Under the pieces are notes generated by a model that saw only the letters and a program-made list of their open reading frames with translations, was not told where the DNA came from and did not search any database. A stretch of DNA of 17,690 bases from Rhizobiales bacterium CCH10-E5 (GTDB taxonomy: Bacteria > Pseudomonadota > Alphaproteobacteria > Rhizobiales > Beijerinckiaceae): positions 1 through 17,690 of the forward strand of contig LSIG01000131.1 of NCBI GenBank assembly GCA_001556125.1. Reading direction: 5' to 3'. The position numbers and the translations under genes are program-made. How positions within the stretch are numbered: the first letter of the stretch is position 1; each line of letters starts with the position of its first letter. Below, in pieces: positions 6,470 through 14,010 of the stretch.

Positions 6470-7396
6470 ATGGCTCTCCTCTACAAGTCGGATCCGGTCC
6501 GCGGCGCCGAATGGGCGAAGATCCTGGCCGAGAAGGCGCCGGAGCTCTCCTTTCGGATCTGGCCCGATATCGGCGATCCGGCGGAGATCCGCTACTTCGT
6601 CGCCTGGATGCCGCCGGACGATCTGGCGGAGCGCTTCCCCAATCTCGAGCTGCTGATGTCCTCGGGCGCCGGCGTCGATCATCTCGACCTGTCGAAGCTG
6701 CCGCCGAACCTGCCCGTGGCGCGCATGATCGAGACCGGCATCGTCGACGGTATGGTCGAATATGTCTCGATGGCCGTGCTCGGACTGCATCGCGACCTGA
6801 TCGACTATGTCGGCCAGCAGCGCGCCGAGATCTGGCAGCAGATCCGCGTACGTCCCGCTTCGTCACGGCGCGTCGGCGTGCTCGGGCTCGGCATGCTCGG
6901 CGAGGCCTGCTGCCGGATGCTGCGGACGCTCGGCTTCCAGGTCGCGGGTTGGAGCCGCTCCGGGCGCGAGATCGAGGGCGTGACCTGCTTTGCCGGGACG
7001 GAGAGCCTACCGGATTTCCTGGGCCGGACCGATATCCTGGTCTGCCTGCTGCCGCTGACGGATGAGACGCGCGGCATGCTCGGCGCCGAACTCTTCGCGC
7101 AACTTCCGCAGGGCGCGCGGCTGGTCAATGTCGGCCGCGGCGGGCATCTCGACCAGGAGGCGCTGCTGGCGGCGCTCGAGAGCGGGCAGATCTCGGCCGC
7201 GGTTCTGGACGTCTGCACACCCGAGCCGCTGACGCCGGGCCACCCGCTCTGGAGCCATCCGCGCGTGCTGCTGACGCCGCATGTCGCCAGCATGACCCAG
7301 CCGGAAACGGCCGTAGAGCTCGTGCTCGAAAACCTGCGCCGTCACAAGGCGGGCGAGCCGTTGCTGGGCGCCGTCGACCGCAAGCGCGGCTACTGA
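6470..7396 (+). CDS. ghrA: Glyoxylate/hydroxypyruvate reductase A-like 2-hydroxyacid dehydrogenase
   Basis: 308-residue D-2-hydroxyacid dehydrogenase, closest by eye to GhrA, which reduces glyoxylate to glycolate and hydroxypyruvate to glycerate with NADPH. The Rossmann motif GLGMLG lies at residues 139-144. The catalytic residues are Arg223 in NVGRGGHLD, Glu252 in CTPEPLTPGHPLW and His271 in TPHVASM. The beta-2 end carries WSRSGR, whose Arg/Ser favour NADPH. Substrate-loop residues MSSGAGVDHL are typical of the GhrA group. The ATG is preceded by AAGGGA six bases upstream. Position after the cupin and GNAT genes suggests it consumes a 2-oxoacid released by the pathway, for example glyoxylate or hydroxypyruvate from transamination; that link is inferred. 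Confidence 0.88.
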   Translation: MALLYKSDPVRGAEWAKILAEKAPELSFRIWPDIGDPAEIRYFVAWMPPDDLAERFPNLELLMSSGAGVDHLDLSKLPPNLPVARMIETGIVDGMVEYVSMAVLGLHRDLIDYVGQQRAEIWQQIRVRPASSRRVGVLGLGMLGEACCRMLRTLGFQVAGWSRSGREIEGVTCFAGTESLPDFLGRTDILVCLLPLTDETRGMLGAELFAQLPQGARLVNVGRGGHLDQEALLAALESGQISAAVLDVCTPEPLTPGHPLWSHPRVLLTPHVASMTQPETAVELVLENLRRHKAGEPLLGAVDRKRGY

Positions 7397-7418
7397 CAGG
7401 GCCTGCCCCAAGGCAAAG

Positions 7419-7463
7419 CATGATCTGCCGCGGCGGGCTGCGAATTGGGCAGGTCGTATCATG
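7419..7463. repeat. Interrupted inverted repeat between ghrA and the AraC gene
   Basis: CATGATCTGCC (7419-7429) is mirrored by GGCAGGTCGTATCATG (7448-7463) with a 5-base insertion in the second arm. It could be an operator for the adjacent regulator or a weak terminator after ghrA. No T-run follows, so a classical terminator is unlikely. Confidence 0.3.
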
Positions 7464-7555
7464 ACGGGTGCCCAAGGCCGTGCCGACACCGCCCGGGCCC
7501 GTCCTAACCTTCTGCCAGGATGGACACAGCATCCGCGCGGAGGTCGAAGAGGTCC

Positions 7556-7990
7556 ATGCACGAGCCAGCTCCGGTCAATACCGTCCTGAAGGAGAGCGGG
7601 ACGACGCCGTCACCCCTGCCCGCCAGCCAGGGTATCCGGCGGGCGCTGAGCCATATCGAGCGCCACTTCACCGACGCGATCTATCTGGAGGATCTCGCGG
7701 CGCTGGCGGGCCTGAGCGTCTGCCGCTTCGTGACGGTGTTCCGCCGCCAGGTCGGGCTGACGCCGCATCGCTTCATCTGCCATCGCCGGATCGGATACGC
7801 CAAGCGGCTGCTGCGCGACGGGGTGCCGATGGCGCTGGCGGCCTCGGAGGCCGGGTTCTTCGACCAGAGCCATTTTTCGCGCCATTTCAAGAATATCTGC
7901 GGGATGACGCCGGGCCGCTATCTGCGCGAGATGGGCGGACTGCCCCGGCGCGAGGCTGATGCCCGACCGCCGCTGCAGAGCGCCGCCTGA
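7556..7990 (+). CDS. Short AraC-family transcriptional regulator, DNA-binding domain only
   Basis: 144-residue protein that is essentially the AraC/XylS DNA-binding domain. Both helix-turn-helix units are visible: YLEDLAALAGLSVCRFVTVFRR and MALAASEAGFFDQSHFSRHFK, joined by the linker helix with RRIGYAKRLL, and the family end GMTPGRYLRE. The usual N-terminal ligand-binding/dimerisation domain is absent, as in MarA/SoxS-like members, so activity may depend on its level or on a partner rather than on a bound ligand. Start chosen at 7556 (AAGAGG just upstream) over the in-frame ATG at 7520, which has AGG directly abutting it. It lies 38 bases before the aminotransferase gene and probably controls this locus. 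Confidence 0.85.
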   Translation: MHEPAPVNTVLKESGTTPSPLPASQGIRRALSHIERHFTDAIYLEDLAALAGLSVCRFVTVFRRQVGLTPHRFICHRRIGYAKRLLRDGVPMALAASEAGFFDQSHFSRHFKNICGMTPGRYLREMGGLPRREADARPPLQSAA

Positions 7991-8028
7991 TCCACCGACC
8001 CCACGCCGATCCGTTGCAGGAGCCCGCC

Positions 8029-9423
8029 ATGACCGTCAACTCGCTCGAAGCGCTCGATCGCCTTCACTGGGTCCACCCCGTCGCCAACTGGGCCGGCCAC
8101 GAGAAGCGTGGCGTCACCATCATGAAGTCGGCCAAGGGCGCCTTCATCACGGATTCGGAAGGGCATGAGCTGATCGACGGCTTCGCCGGACTGTGGTGCG
8201 TCAATGTCGGCTACGGGCATGAGAGCATCGTCGAGGCGGCAGCCGCTCAAATGCGCGAGCTGCCCTATGCGACGGGCTATTTCTCCTTCGGCAGCGAGCC
8301 CGCGATCCGGCTGGCCGCCAAGCTCGCGGAGCTCCTGCCGGGCGACCTCAACCACATCTATTTCTCGCTCGGCGGCTCGGATGCGATCGACGGCGCGCTG
8401 CGGCTGATCCAGTTCTACTACAACGTCACCGGCCGGCCGACGAAGAAGGCGATCCTCTCGCTGGAGCGCGGCTATCACGGCTCGAGTTCGACAGGGGCCG
8501 GCGTCACGGCGCTGCCGGCCTTCCATGCGAATTTCGACTTCCCGGCGCATGTCCGGCACTATGTCGCCGCGCCCTACGCCTATCGCAATCCGACCGGCTC
8601 CGACGATGCGGCGGTGATCGCGGCCAGCGTCGCCTCGCTGCGGGCCAAGGTGGCGGAGCTGGGCGCGGAGAATGTCGCCGCCTTCTTCTGCGAGCCGGTG
8701 GTCGGCTCGGGCGGCGTGATCGTGCCGCCGAAGGGCTGGCTAAAGGCCATGCGCGACACGGCCGCCGAGCTCGACATCCTGTTTCTCGCCGACGAGGTCA
8801 TCACCGGCTTCGGCCGGACGGGGCCGATGTTCGCCTGCGAGGCGGAAGGGGTCGTGCCCGATCTGATGACGATGGCGAAGGGGCTGACCTCGGGCTACGC
8901 GCCGCTGGGCGCGCTGGCGATCGGCGAAAAGATCTACCGCGGCATCAAGGACAATGCGCCCGAAGGCGGCCCGGTCGGCCATGGCCAGACCTATTCCGGC
9001 CATCCGGTTTCCGCCGCGGTCGCGCTCGAAGTGCTCCGGCTCTATGACGAAGGCGGAATCCTGGCCAATGGCCAGCGCGTCGGCGCCTATTTCGAAAGGA
9101 AGCTCGCCACTTTGGCCGACCATCCGCTGGTCGGCGAGGTCAGGGCGCGCGGGCTGCTCGCCGGCATCGAGCTCGTGGCCGACAAGGTCAGCAAGGAAAA
9201 GCTGCCGCGCAGCGTCAAGCTGGCCGACCATCTCTTCGCTCGCGGCTATGCAAACGGCGTGATCTTCCGTGCCTTTGCCGACGACATCATCGGGCTCGCC
9301 CCGCCGCTCTGCTGCAGCGAGAGCGAGATCGACCTGATCGTCTCGCGCCTGCGCCAGACGCTGGACGACATGCTGGCGTTGGCCGAGGTCCAGGCCGCCA
9401 TGGCGCCCGCGAAGGCGGCCTGA
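8029..9423 (+). CDS. Class III PLP-dependent aminotransferase
   Basis: 464-residue omega-transaminase of fold type I. It moves an amino group from an amine or omega-amino acid to a 2-oxoacid, usually pyruvate. The PLP lysine is Lys284 in TMAKGLTSGYAPLGA, and the Asp holding the pyridine nitrogen is Asp255 in LADEVITGFGRTG. YHGSSSTG (phosphate/ring contacts) and QTYSGHPVSAA (partner-subunit Thr loop) are also present. Length and motifs fit the putrescine/beta-alanine/taurine:pyruvate transaminase group; the exact donor cannot be chosen by eye. ATG 8029 is taken as start because GGAG lies about nine bases upstream; an in-frame TTG at 8014 overlaps that site. Likely cotranscribed with the AraC gene. 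The aldehyde it would form could be oxidised by the aldehyde dehydrogenase at 12537-14006. Confidence 0.92.
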   Translation: MTVNSLEALDRLHWVHPVANWAGHEKRGVTIMKSAKGAFITDSEGHELIDGFAGLWCVNVGYGHESIVEAAAAQMRELPYATGYFSFGSEPAIRLAAKLAELLPGDLNHIYFSLGGSDAIDGALRLIQFYYNVTGRPTKKAILSLERGYHGSSSTGAGVTALPAFHANFDFPAHVRHYVAAPYAYRNPTGSDDAAVIAASVASLRAKVAELGAENVAAFFCEPVVGSGGVIVPPKGWLKAMRDTAAELDILFLADEVITGFGRTGPMFACEAEGVVPDLMTMAKGLTSGYAPLGALAIGEKIYRGIKDNAPEGGPVGHGQTYSGHPVSAAVALEVLRLYDEGGILANGQRVGAYFERKLATLADHPLVGEVRARGLLAGIELVADKVSKEKLPRSVKLADHLFARGYANGVIFRAFADDIIGLAPPLCCSESEIDLIVSRLRQTLDDMLALAEVQAAMAPAKAA

Positions 9424-9529
9424 GGCGGCACGATCCCTGCTTGGCCCGGGGGGCGCCGACAGTCTAGGTTGTCGCGACGGTGGCGGCTCCAAAAGGACCT
9501 GCGCGCCGGGGATGGGGTGAGGTTTCGTC

Positions 9530-10018
9530 GTGACACCGGGCGTGCGGCTCGACCGCATCGACATGAAGATCCTGATCGAGCTGCAGAACAACAGCCGGAT
9601 CACCAACGTCAATCTGGCCGATGCTGTCGGCCTGTCGCCGAGCCCTTGCCTGCTGCGGGTGAAGCGGCTCGAGCAGGCGGGGTTCATCTCCGGCTATGGC
9701 GCCACGATCAACCTGGCGAAGCTCGGTGAAACGATCACCGTCTTCACCGAAGTCACCTTGGCCGACCATACCAAGGAGTATTTCATCCGCTTCGAGACCG
9801 CGCTGCGCCGGGTCGACGAGGTGGTGGAGTGCCACATGGTGAGCGGCGGCTACGACTATCTCGTCAAGTTCGTCACGCGCGGGCTGACGCATTACCAGTC
9901 GCTGATCGAGACCCTGCTCGACCGCAACATCGGCATCTCCAAATATTTCAGCTACGTCGTGATCAAGTCGCCGATCCAGAAACCCGGATATCCGCTGCCG
10001 GTGTTGTTCGACGTTTGA
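9530..10018 (+). CDS. Lrp/AsnC-family transcriptional regulator
   Basis: 162-residue feast/famine regulator. The N-terminal winged helix-turn-helix (residues about 5-60: LDRIDMKILIELQNNSRITN, NLADAVGLSPSPCLLRVKRLEQAGFI) binds DNA. The C-terminal RAM domain (VTLADHTKEYFIRFETAL, VVECHMVSGGYDYLVKFV) forms the oligomer and binds an amino acid or related effector. The start is the GTG at 9530 with TGAGG about nine bases upstream. It follows the aminotransferase by 106 bases in the same direction and meets the GNAT copy 2 gene tail to tail. Lrp members commonly control a neighbouring amino-acid or amine catabolic gene, so the aminotransferase is its likely target. Confidence 0.92.
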   Translation: MTPGVRLDRIDMKILIELQNNSRITNVNLADAVGLSPSPCLLRVKRLEQAGFISGYGATINLAKLGETITVFTEVTLADHTKEYFIRFETALRRVDEVVECHMVSGGYDYLVKFVTRGLTHYQSLIETLLDRNIGISKYFSYVVIKSPIQKPGYPLPVLFDV

Positions 10019-10040
10019 GCACTGCGGGTCCCTCCTGGGC

Positions 10041-10916
10041 TTATCCCAGCGCCTGGTTGACCAGCCCGAAGATGCGCGCGGGACCGGTGGGGCCGTGGCT
10101 GCGGCCGCGGATCATCGGGGTGACCGTGTCGAAGATCGTCAGGCCGCAGGAGTCGAGAAAGGCGCCGAAGGCGCCCTGTTCCTGCGCGGTGTCGACGCGA
10201 AGGAATTCGCCCTGATGGGCCTCGACATGGGGGCTGAGCAGCGCGATGGCCATCGCGTCATCCTCCGCCACGATGGGCCCGACGACATGGCCGCGGCCGA
10301 AGGGGCGGCAGAGGGCGAAGCCGACGATCGCGCCGTCACGCTCCACGAGCGTGCCGACCGAGGTCGAGAGCAGCGCGGCGAGGGCCTGATGCCGGTCGGC
10401 GCCATAGGCGCTCGCGTCGAGGGCGGCGAGCGCGTCGAGATCGGTCGGGACCACCGGGCGCTGGCCGGGCAAGGCGGCGACCGGGGCAGGATGCGGCAGC
10501 GCCTTGCCCTGATGCTGGAAGACGCGGCCAACCGGTTCGAAGCCGAGCGAGCGGTAGAGCCGGTAGCCGGCCTTGGTCGAGCTCAGGCGCAGGTCGCGCG
10601 CGCCGGTCTGCGCGAAGATCATCTCCATCAGCTCGCGGCCGGCGCCCTGAGCCTGCAGGCGTGGCGAGGTGATGACCATGCCCACCGTCGCCAGGCTCTC
10701 GCCGAAGGGCCACCACATCGCCGAGCCCAGCACGCGGCCGATCGCGTCGCAGGCGACGATGCCGTGGCCGAGCCCGATGACGAGGCGCCAGTCCTCGGGG
10801 CGATGCGGCCAGCCGACGCCGATCGACAGCTGATGCAGCTGGTCGAGATCGGCCTCCGCCATCGGCCGGATGGCGATCTCATAGCCGAGCCGGCGTTTTG
10901 CCGTTGTGTAAGCCAA
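10041..10916 (-). CDS. Two-lobed GNAT N-acetyltransferase (copy 2)
   Basis: 291-residue paralogue of the acetyltransferase at 5599-6459. Both share VGWPHRPEDW, IGLGxG, WWPxGE, LYxxLGF, the segment GFALxRxFGRG and the ending NQALG/SQALG. The acetyl-CoA loop here is SPRLQAQGAGRELM (residues about 84-97). The C-terminal lobe again resembles Acetyltransf_18. Divergence is spread through the whole length, so the duplication is old or one copy was acquired. The only upstream start in frame is a TTG at 10916, needed to include the first beta strand (IAIRPMAEADL); an ATG inside that strand would truncate the fold. The gene is back to back with the FAD oxidoreductase at 11101, sharing a 184-bp intergenic region. 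Confidence 0.85.
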   Translation of the reverse strand: MAYTTAKRRLGYEIAIRPMAEADLDQLHQLSIGVGWPHRPEDWRLVIGLGHGIVACDAIGRVLGSAMWWPFGESLATVGMVITSPRLQAQGAGRELMEMIFAQTGARDLRLSSTKAGYRLYRSLGFEPVGRVFQHQGKALPHPAPVAALPGQRPVVPTDLDALAALDASAYGADRHQALAALLSTSVGTLVERDGAIVGFALCRPFGRGHVVGPIVAEDDAMAIALLSPHVEAHQGEFLRVDTAQEQGAFGAFLDSCGLTIFDTVTPMIRGRSHGPTGPARIFGLVNQALG

Positions 10917-10969
10917 GGCCTGTGCCTCACGGGAAGTCCCCGATCATAGGGCCTGCGGCACCGCGCGGG

Positions 10970-10992
10970 AATAGCATAATTCATACAATACA
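10970..10992. promoter_or_regulatory. AT-rich patch in divergent intergenic region
   Basis: The 184-bp gap between the divergent GNAT copy 2 and FAD oxidoreductase genes contains one AT-rich patch (AATAGCATAATTCATACAAT and next bases). TACAAT at 10984-10989 could serve as a rightward -10, and TATGCT on the other strand as a leftward one. No convincing -35 is visible. Loose dyad character (TAGCAT...ACAGCA) could be an Lrp-type site, but this is speculative. Confidence 0.25.
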
Positions 10993-11100
10993 GCAGGTTA
11001 GGCTCGTGCAAGCTGTGTGTTCTCCGCCCCGCCGCGGCGGCCCGTCGCGCCTGCGCGCGGGTGTCGGCTGGGCCCTGTTCCCGATCGAGGCCGATCCGCG

Positions 11101-12378
11101 ATGAAGCTCGAACCCTATTGGCTGGCCTCCGCGCCGCGCTTCACCTCAGGCTCGACGAAGCCGGTCGAGGGGCCGGTCGATGTCGCGGTGATCGGGGGTG
11201 GCTTTACCGGTCTGTCGGCGGCCCGCAGCCTCGCGAAGGCCGGCGCGCGCGTCGCCGTGCTGGAAGCTGGGCGCGTCGTCGGCGAGGCCTCGGGCCGCAA
11301 TGGCGGGCATTGCAACAACGGCCTCGCGCATGATCTCGGTGGGCTGGCGGCGCAGATCGGCATCGAGCGGGCGAGCGCGCTCTATCGCGTCTTCGACGAC
11401 GGCGTCGACACGGTCGAGGCGCTGGTGAAGGAGGAGGCGATCGACTGCGACTTCACCCGCACCGGCAAGATCAAGCTCGCCGCCAAGCCCGGGCATTTCG
11501 CCAAGCTGCAGAAGAGCGCCGAATTGCTCAAGGCCACCGTCGAGCCCGACCTCGTGGTGGTGGAGCCGGGCGAGGTCCAGAGCGAGATCGGCTCGTCCGG
11601 CTTCCATGGCGGGCTCGTCTTCCCGCGCAGCGCCCATATGCACATGGGCCGCTTCGGCGTTGGTCTCGCGGAGGCCGCGGCCCGCGCAGGGGCGCAGATT
11701 CATGAAGGCGCCGCGGTGACGCGGCTTCAGCGGATCGCAGGGCAGGCGCACCGCGTCGTCACGACGCGCGGCACGCTGGAAGCCAAACAAGTGCTTCTGG
11801 CGACGGGTGCCTCGCGGCAGGGGCCCTTCGCCTGGCTGCGCCGCCGGATCGTGCCCGTCGGCAGCTTCATCATCGCGACCGAGCCGCTCTCGCCAAATCT
11901 CGCGGCCTCGATCATGCCGACGCGCCGGACGGCGACGACGACGATGAACATCGGCAACTACTTCCGGCTGACGCCCGACAACCGCTTGATCTTCGGCGGG
12001 CGGGCGCGCTTCGCGCTGTCGAGCCCGTCGTCAGACGCCAAGAGCGGCGCCATCCTGAAGGCGCGGATGCTGGAACTGTTCCCGCAGCTCGCACAGACGC
12101 GGATCGACTATTGCTGGGGCGGGCTCGTCGACATGACCGCCGACCGGCTGCCGCGCGCCGGCGAGCGCGACGGCGTGTTCTACGCGACCGGCTATAGCGG
12201 CCACGGCACGCAGATGTCGGTGCATATGGGACAGATCATGGCCCGGGTGATGGGCGGGGACACCGCCGCCAACCCGCTCGCCGGGCTCGACTGGCCGGTG
12301 GTGCCAGGCCATTTCGGCCCGCCCTGGTTCCTGCCCTTCGTCGGGATGTATTACCGCTATCAGGACTGGCGGCACTGA
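11101..12378 (+). CDS. PuuB-like FAD-dependent amine oxidoreductase
   Basis: 425-residue flavoprotein of the DAO superfamily, closest by eye to gamma-glutamylputrescine oxidoreductase PuuB and similar amine oxidases that oxidise a secondary or primary amine to an imine, yielding an aldehyde. The dinucleotide motif VAVIGGGFTGLSAARSL lies at residues 28-44, with the beta-2 acid in VLEAG. SGRNGGHCNNGL follows, the signature position of this subgroup, reading His-Cys where PuuB-type proteins usually have other residues. The C-terminal FAD loop is FYATGYSGHGTQMSVHMGQ. The N-terminus (YWLASAP) is also typical. Start chosen at ATG 11101; the frame is open upstream but that extension is Arg/Pro-rich. 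It is divergent from GNAT copy 2. No PuuA-like glutamylation enzyme is in view, so the substrate is probably not gamma-glutamylputrescine. Confidence 0.88.
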   Translation: MKLEPYWLASAPRFTSGSTKPVEGPVDVAVIGGGFTGLSAARSLAKAGARVAVLEAGRVVGEASGRNGGHCNNGLAHDLGGLAAQIGIERASALYRVFDDGVDTVEALVKEEAIDCDFTRTGKIKLAAKPGHFAKLQKSAELLKATVEPDLVVVEPGEVQSEIGSSGFHGGLVFPRSAHMHMGRFGVGLAEAAARAGAQIHEGAAVTRLQRIAGQAHRVVTTRGTLEAKQVLLATGASRQGPFAWLRRRIVPVGSFIIATEPLSPNLAASIMPTRRTATTTMNIGNYFRLTPDNRLIFGGRARFALSSPSSDAKSGAILKARMLELFPQLAQTRIDYCWGGLVDMTADRLPRAGERDGVFYATGYSGHGTQMSVHMGQIMARVMGGDTAANPLAGLDWPVVPGHFGPPWFLPFVGMYYRYQDWRH

Positions 12379-12400
12379 GGCGGATCCTGCCGGCCCTCAG

Positions 12401-12514
12401 CCCTCATCCTGAGGAGCGGGCGAAAAGCCCGCGTCTCGAAGGATGATTCAGGAGGCTCGCGAACCCTCTGGACCTGTCTTCGAGACGCCGCTGCGCGGCT
12501 CTTCAGGATGAGGG
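12401..12514. repeat. Nested palindromic intergenic repeat
   Basis: The outer arms CCCTCATCCTGAGGAGC (12401-12417) and GCTCTTCAGGATGAGGG (12498-12514) pair with one mismatch. The inner arms GCGTCTCGAAG (12431-12441) and CTTCGAGACGC (12478-12488) pair perfectly. Small hairpins lie in the first spacer (CGGGC-GAAAA-GCCCG region) and at 12487-12499 (GCCGC-TGC-GCGGC). Repeats opening CCTCATCCTGAGGAGC are frequent between genes in Hyphomicrobiales genomes. It sits between the converging FAD oxidoreductase and aldehyde dehydrogenase genes and may fold into a stem that ends both transcripts. Confidence 0.8.
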
Positions 12515-12536
12515 CTGCACAGGAGTGGACGCCGGC

Positions 12537-14006
12537 TCAGCCGCCGATGTCGATCAGCACCGTCTTGTGGCGCAGATTGGCCTCTACCGCCTGGCGGCCG
12601 AGGTCCTTGCCGATGCCGGAACTCTTGTAGCCGCCGGTCGGCAGGATGAAGTCGAGCGTGCGGCTGTAGCGGTTGATCCAGACTGTGCCGGCCTTCAGAG
12701 CGCGCATGGCGCGCAGGCCGCGGCCGAGATCGGCGGTGTAGACGCCGGCCGCGAGCCCGTATTCGGGATGGTCGGCGAGGCTCAGCCCCTCCGCCTCGTC
12801 CTCGAAGGCCTGGATCGTCAGCACCGGGCCGAAGATCTCCTCGCGCACGGCCGCCGTCTGCGCCGTCACGCCGGCGATCAGGGTCGGCTGGTAGAAGGCG
12901 CCGCCATGGCCCTCGATGCGCCCGCCGCCGAGCAGGCATTCGGCGCCCTGCAGGCGGCTGCGTTCGAGGATGTCGTCGATGCGCCTCGCCTGCGTCTCCG
13001 AGATGATCGGCGCATAGCCCGTCGCAGCCTTCCAGGTCGGGCCGGGCGTTACCGTCGAAAGCCGCGCCTGCAGTCGCGCCACCAGTTCTTCCATAACCGG
13101 GCGCTGGACGATCAGCCGCGAGCCGGCGACGCAGGCCTGGCCGGCATTGGCAAGCAGGGAGCCGGCGATGCAGGCGGCGGCCCTGTCGAGATCGGCATCG
13201 GCGAAGACGAGTTGCGGGCTCTTGCCGCCGAGCTCCAGCGTCACCGGCTTGATTCCGGTTTCGGCGGCGGCCTTCATCACGGCGATGCCGGTGCGGGTCG
13301 AGCCGGTGAAGGAGAGCTTGGCGATACCCGGATGGCGCGAAAGCGCATCGCCGGTGACGACGCCATTGCCCTGCACGACGTTGAAGATGCCGGCGGGGAT
13401 GCCGGCCTCGACGGCGAGTTCCGCCAGCCGCACGGTCGAGAACGGGGTCAGCTCTGAGGGCTTCAGCACGATGGCATTGCCGGCGGCGAGCGCCGGGCCG
13501 ACCTTCCAGGACGCCATGCTGAGCGGGAAGTTCCAGGGCGTGATCGCGCCGACGACGCCGTAAGGCTCCGAGACGATCATCCCGAGGTTGTCATGACGGG
13601 TCGCCGCGACCTCGCCGCCGAGCTTGTCGGCCCACTCAGAGAAGAAACGGATGCCTTCCCCGACGCTGGCGACGTCGCCAGTGACGGCCTGGGCGATCGG
13701 CCGGGTCGAACCCAGCGCCTCGAGCCGGCCAAGTTCGACCGCGCGCTCCTCGATCAGATCGGCCCAGCGGCGCAGGGCGCGGGCGCGCTCGCGCGGCGGC
13801 TGCGACGCCCAGCCGCTCGCCGCGACCGCCTTTGTGGCACTGGCGACGGCGCGATCGACGATGTCGGCGTCGGCGATCGGCAGATCGGCGTAAGCCGCCC
13901 CGTCCGAGGGGCGAGCGACGTCGATGCGCTCGCCCGCCTGGACGACCTCGCCGCCGATATAGTGGCCGGTCGCGAAGGCGACCGAATCCGGCGCGAAATC
14001 GCTCAT
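12537..14006 (-). CDS. NAD(P)-dependent aldehyde dehydrogenase
   Basis: 489-residue member of the ALDH superfamily that oxidises an aldehyde to the acid. The catalytic Cys292 lies in NAGQACVAGSR, the general base Glu259 in LELGGKSPQ, Asn159 in TPWNFPL and Lys182 in LKPSE; FTGSTRTG is the coenzyme loop. The C-terminus has TVWINRYSRTLDFILPTGGYKSSG, the usual oligomerisation segment. It resembles broad aminoaldehyde/betaine-aldehyde/PuuC-type enzymes. Start chosen at ATG 14006, four bases after the HAD stop; the frame is open a further 17 codons, which would overlap that gene. Last gene of the minus-strand series. It could oxidise aldehydes made by either FAD oxidoreductase or by the aminotransferase. 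Confidence 0.92.
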   Translation of the reverse strand: MSDFAPDSVAFATGHYIGGEVVQAGERIDVARPSDGAAYADLPIADADIVDRAVASATKAVAASGWASQPPRERARALRRWADLIEERAVELGRLEALGSTRPIAQAVTGDVASVGEGIRFFSEWADKLGGEVAATRHDNLGMIVSEPYGVVGAITPWNFPLSMASWKVGPALAAGNAIVLKPSELTPFSTVRLAELAVEAGIPAGIFNVVQGNGVVTGDALSRHPGIAKLSFTGSTRTGIAVMKAAAETGIKPVTLELGGKSPQLVFADADLDRAAACIAGSLLANAGQACVAGSRLIVQRPVMEELVARLQARLSTVTPGPTWKAATGYAPIISETQARRIDDILERSRLQGAECLLGGGRIEGHGGAFYQPTLIAGVTAQTAAVREEIFGPVLTIQAFEDEAEGLSLADHPEYGLAAGVYTADLGRGLRAMRALKAGTVWINRYSRTLDFILPTGGYKSSGIGKDLGRQAVEANLRHKTVLIDIGG

Positions 14007-14010
14007 CGGG

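Noticed and set aside
12401..12514. CRISPR-like or tRNA-like structure
   Set aside because: The arms are inverted, not direct, repeats, there are no regular spacers, and no cloverleaf or anticodon arm can be drawn.
12525..13457. Long open plus-strand frame of 310 codons opposite the aldehyde dehydrogenase
   Set aside because: It is antisense to a well-supported ALDH gene, has Asp/Arg/Gly-rich low-information protein, and arises from third-position GC bias.
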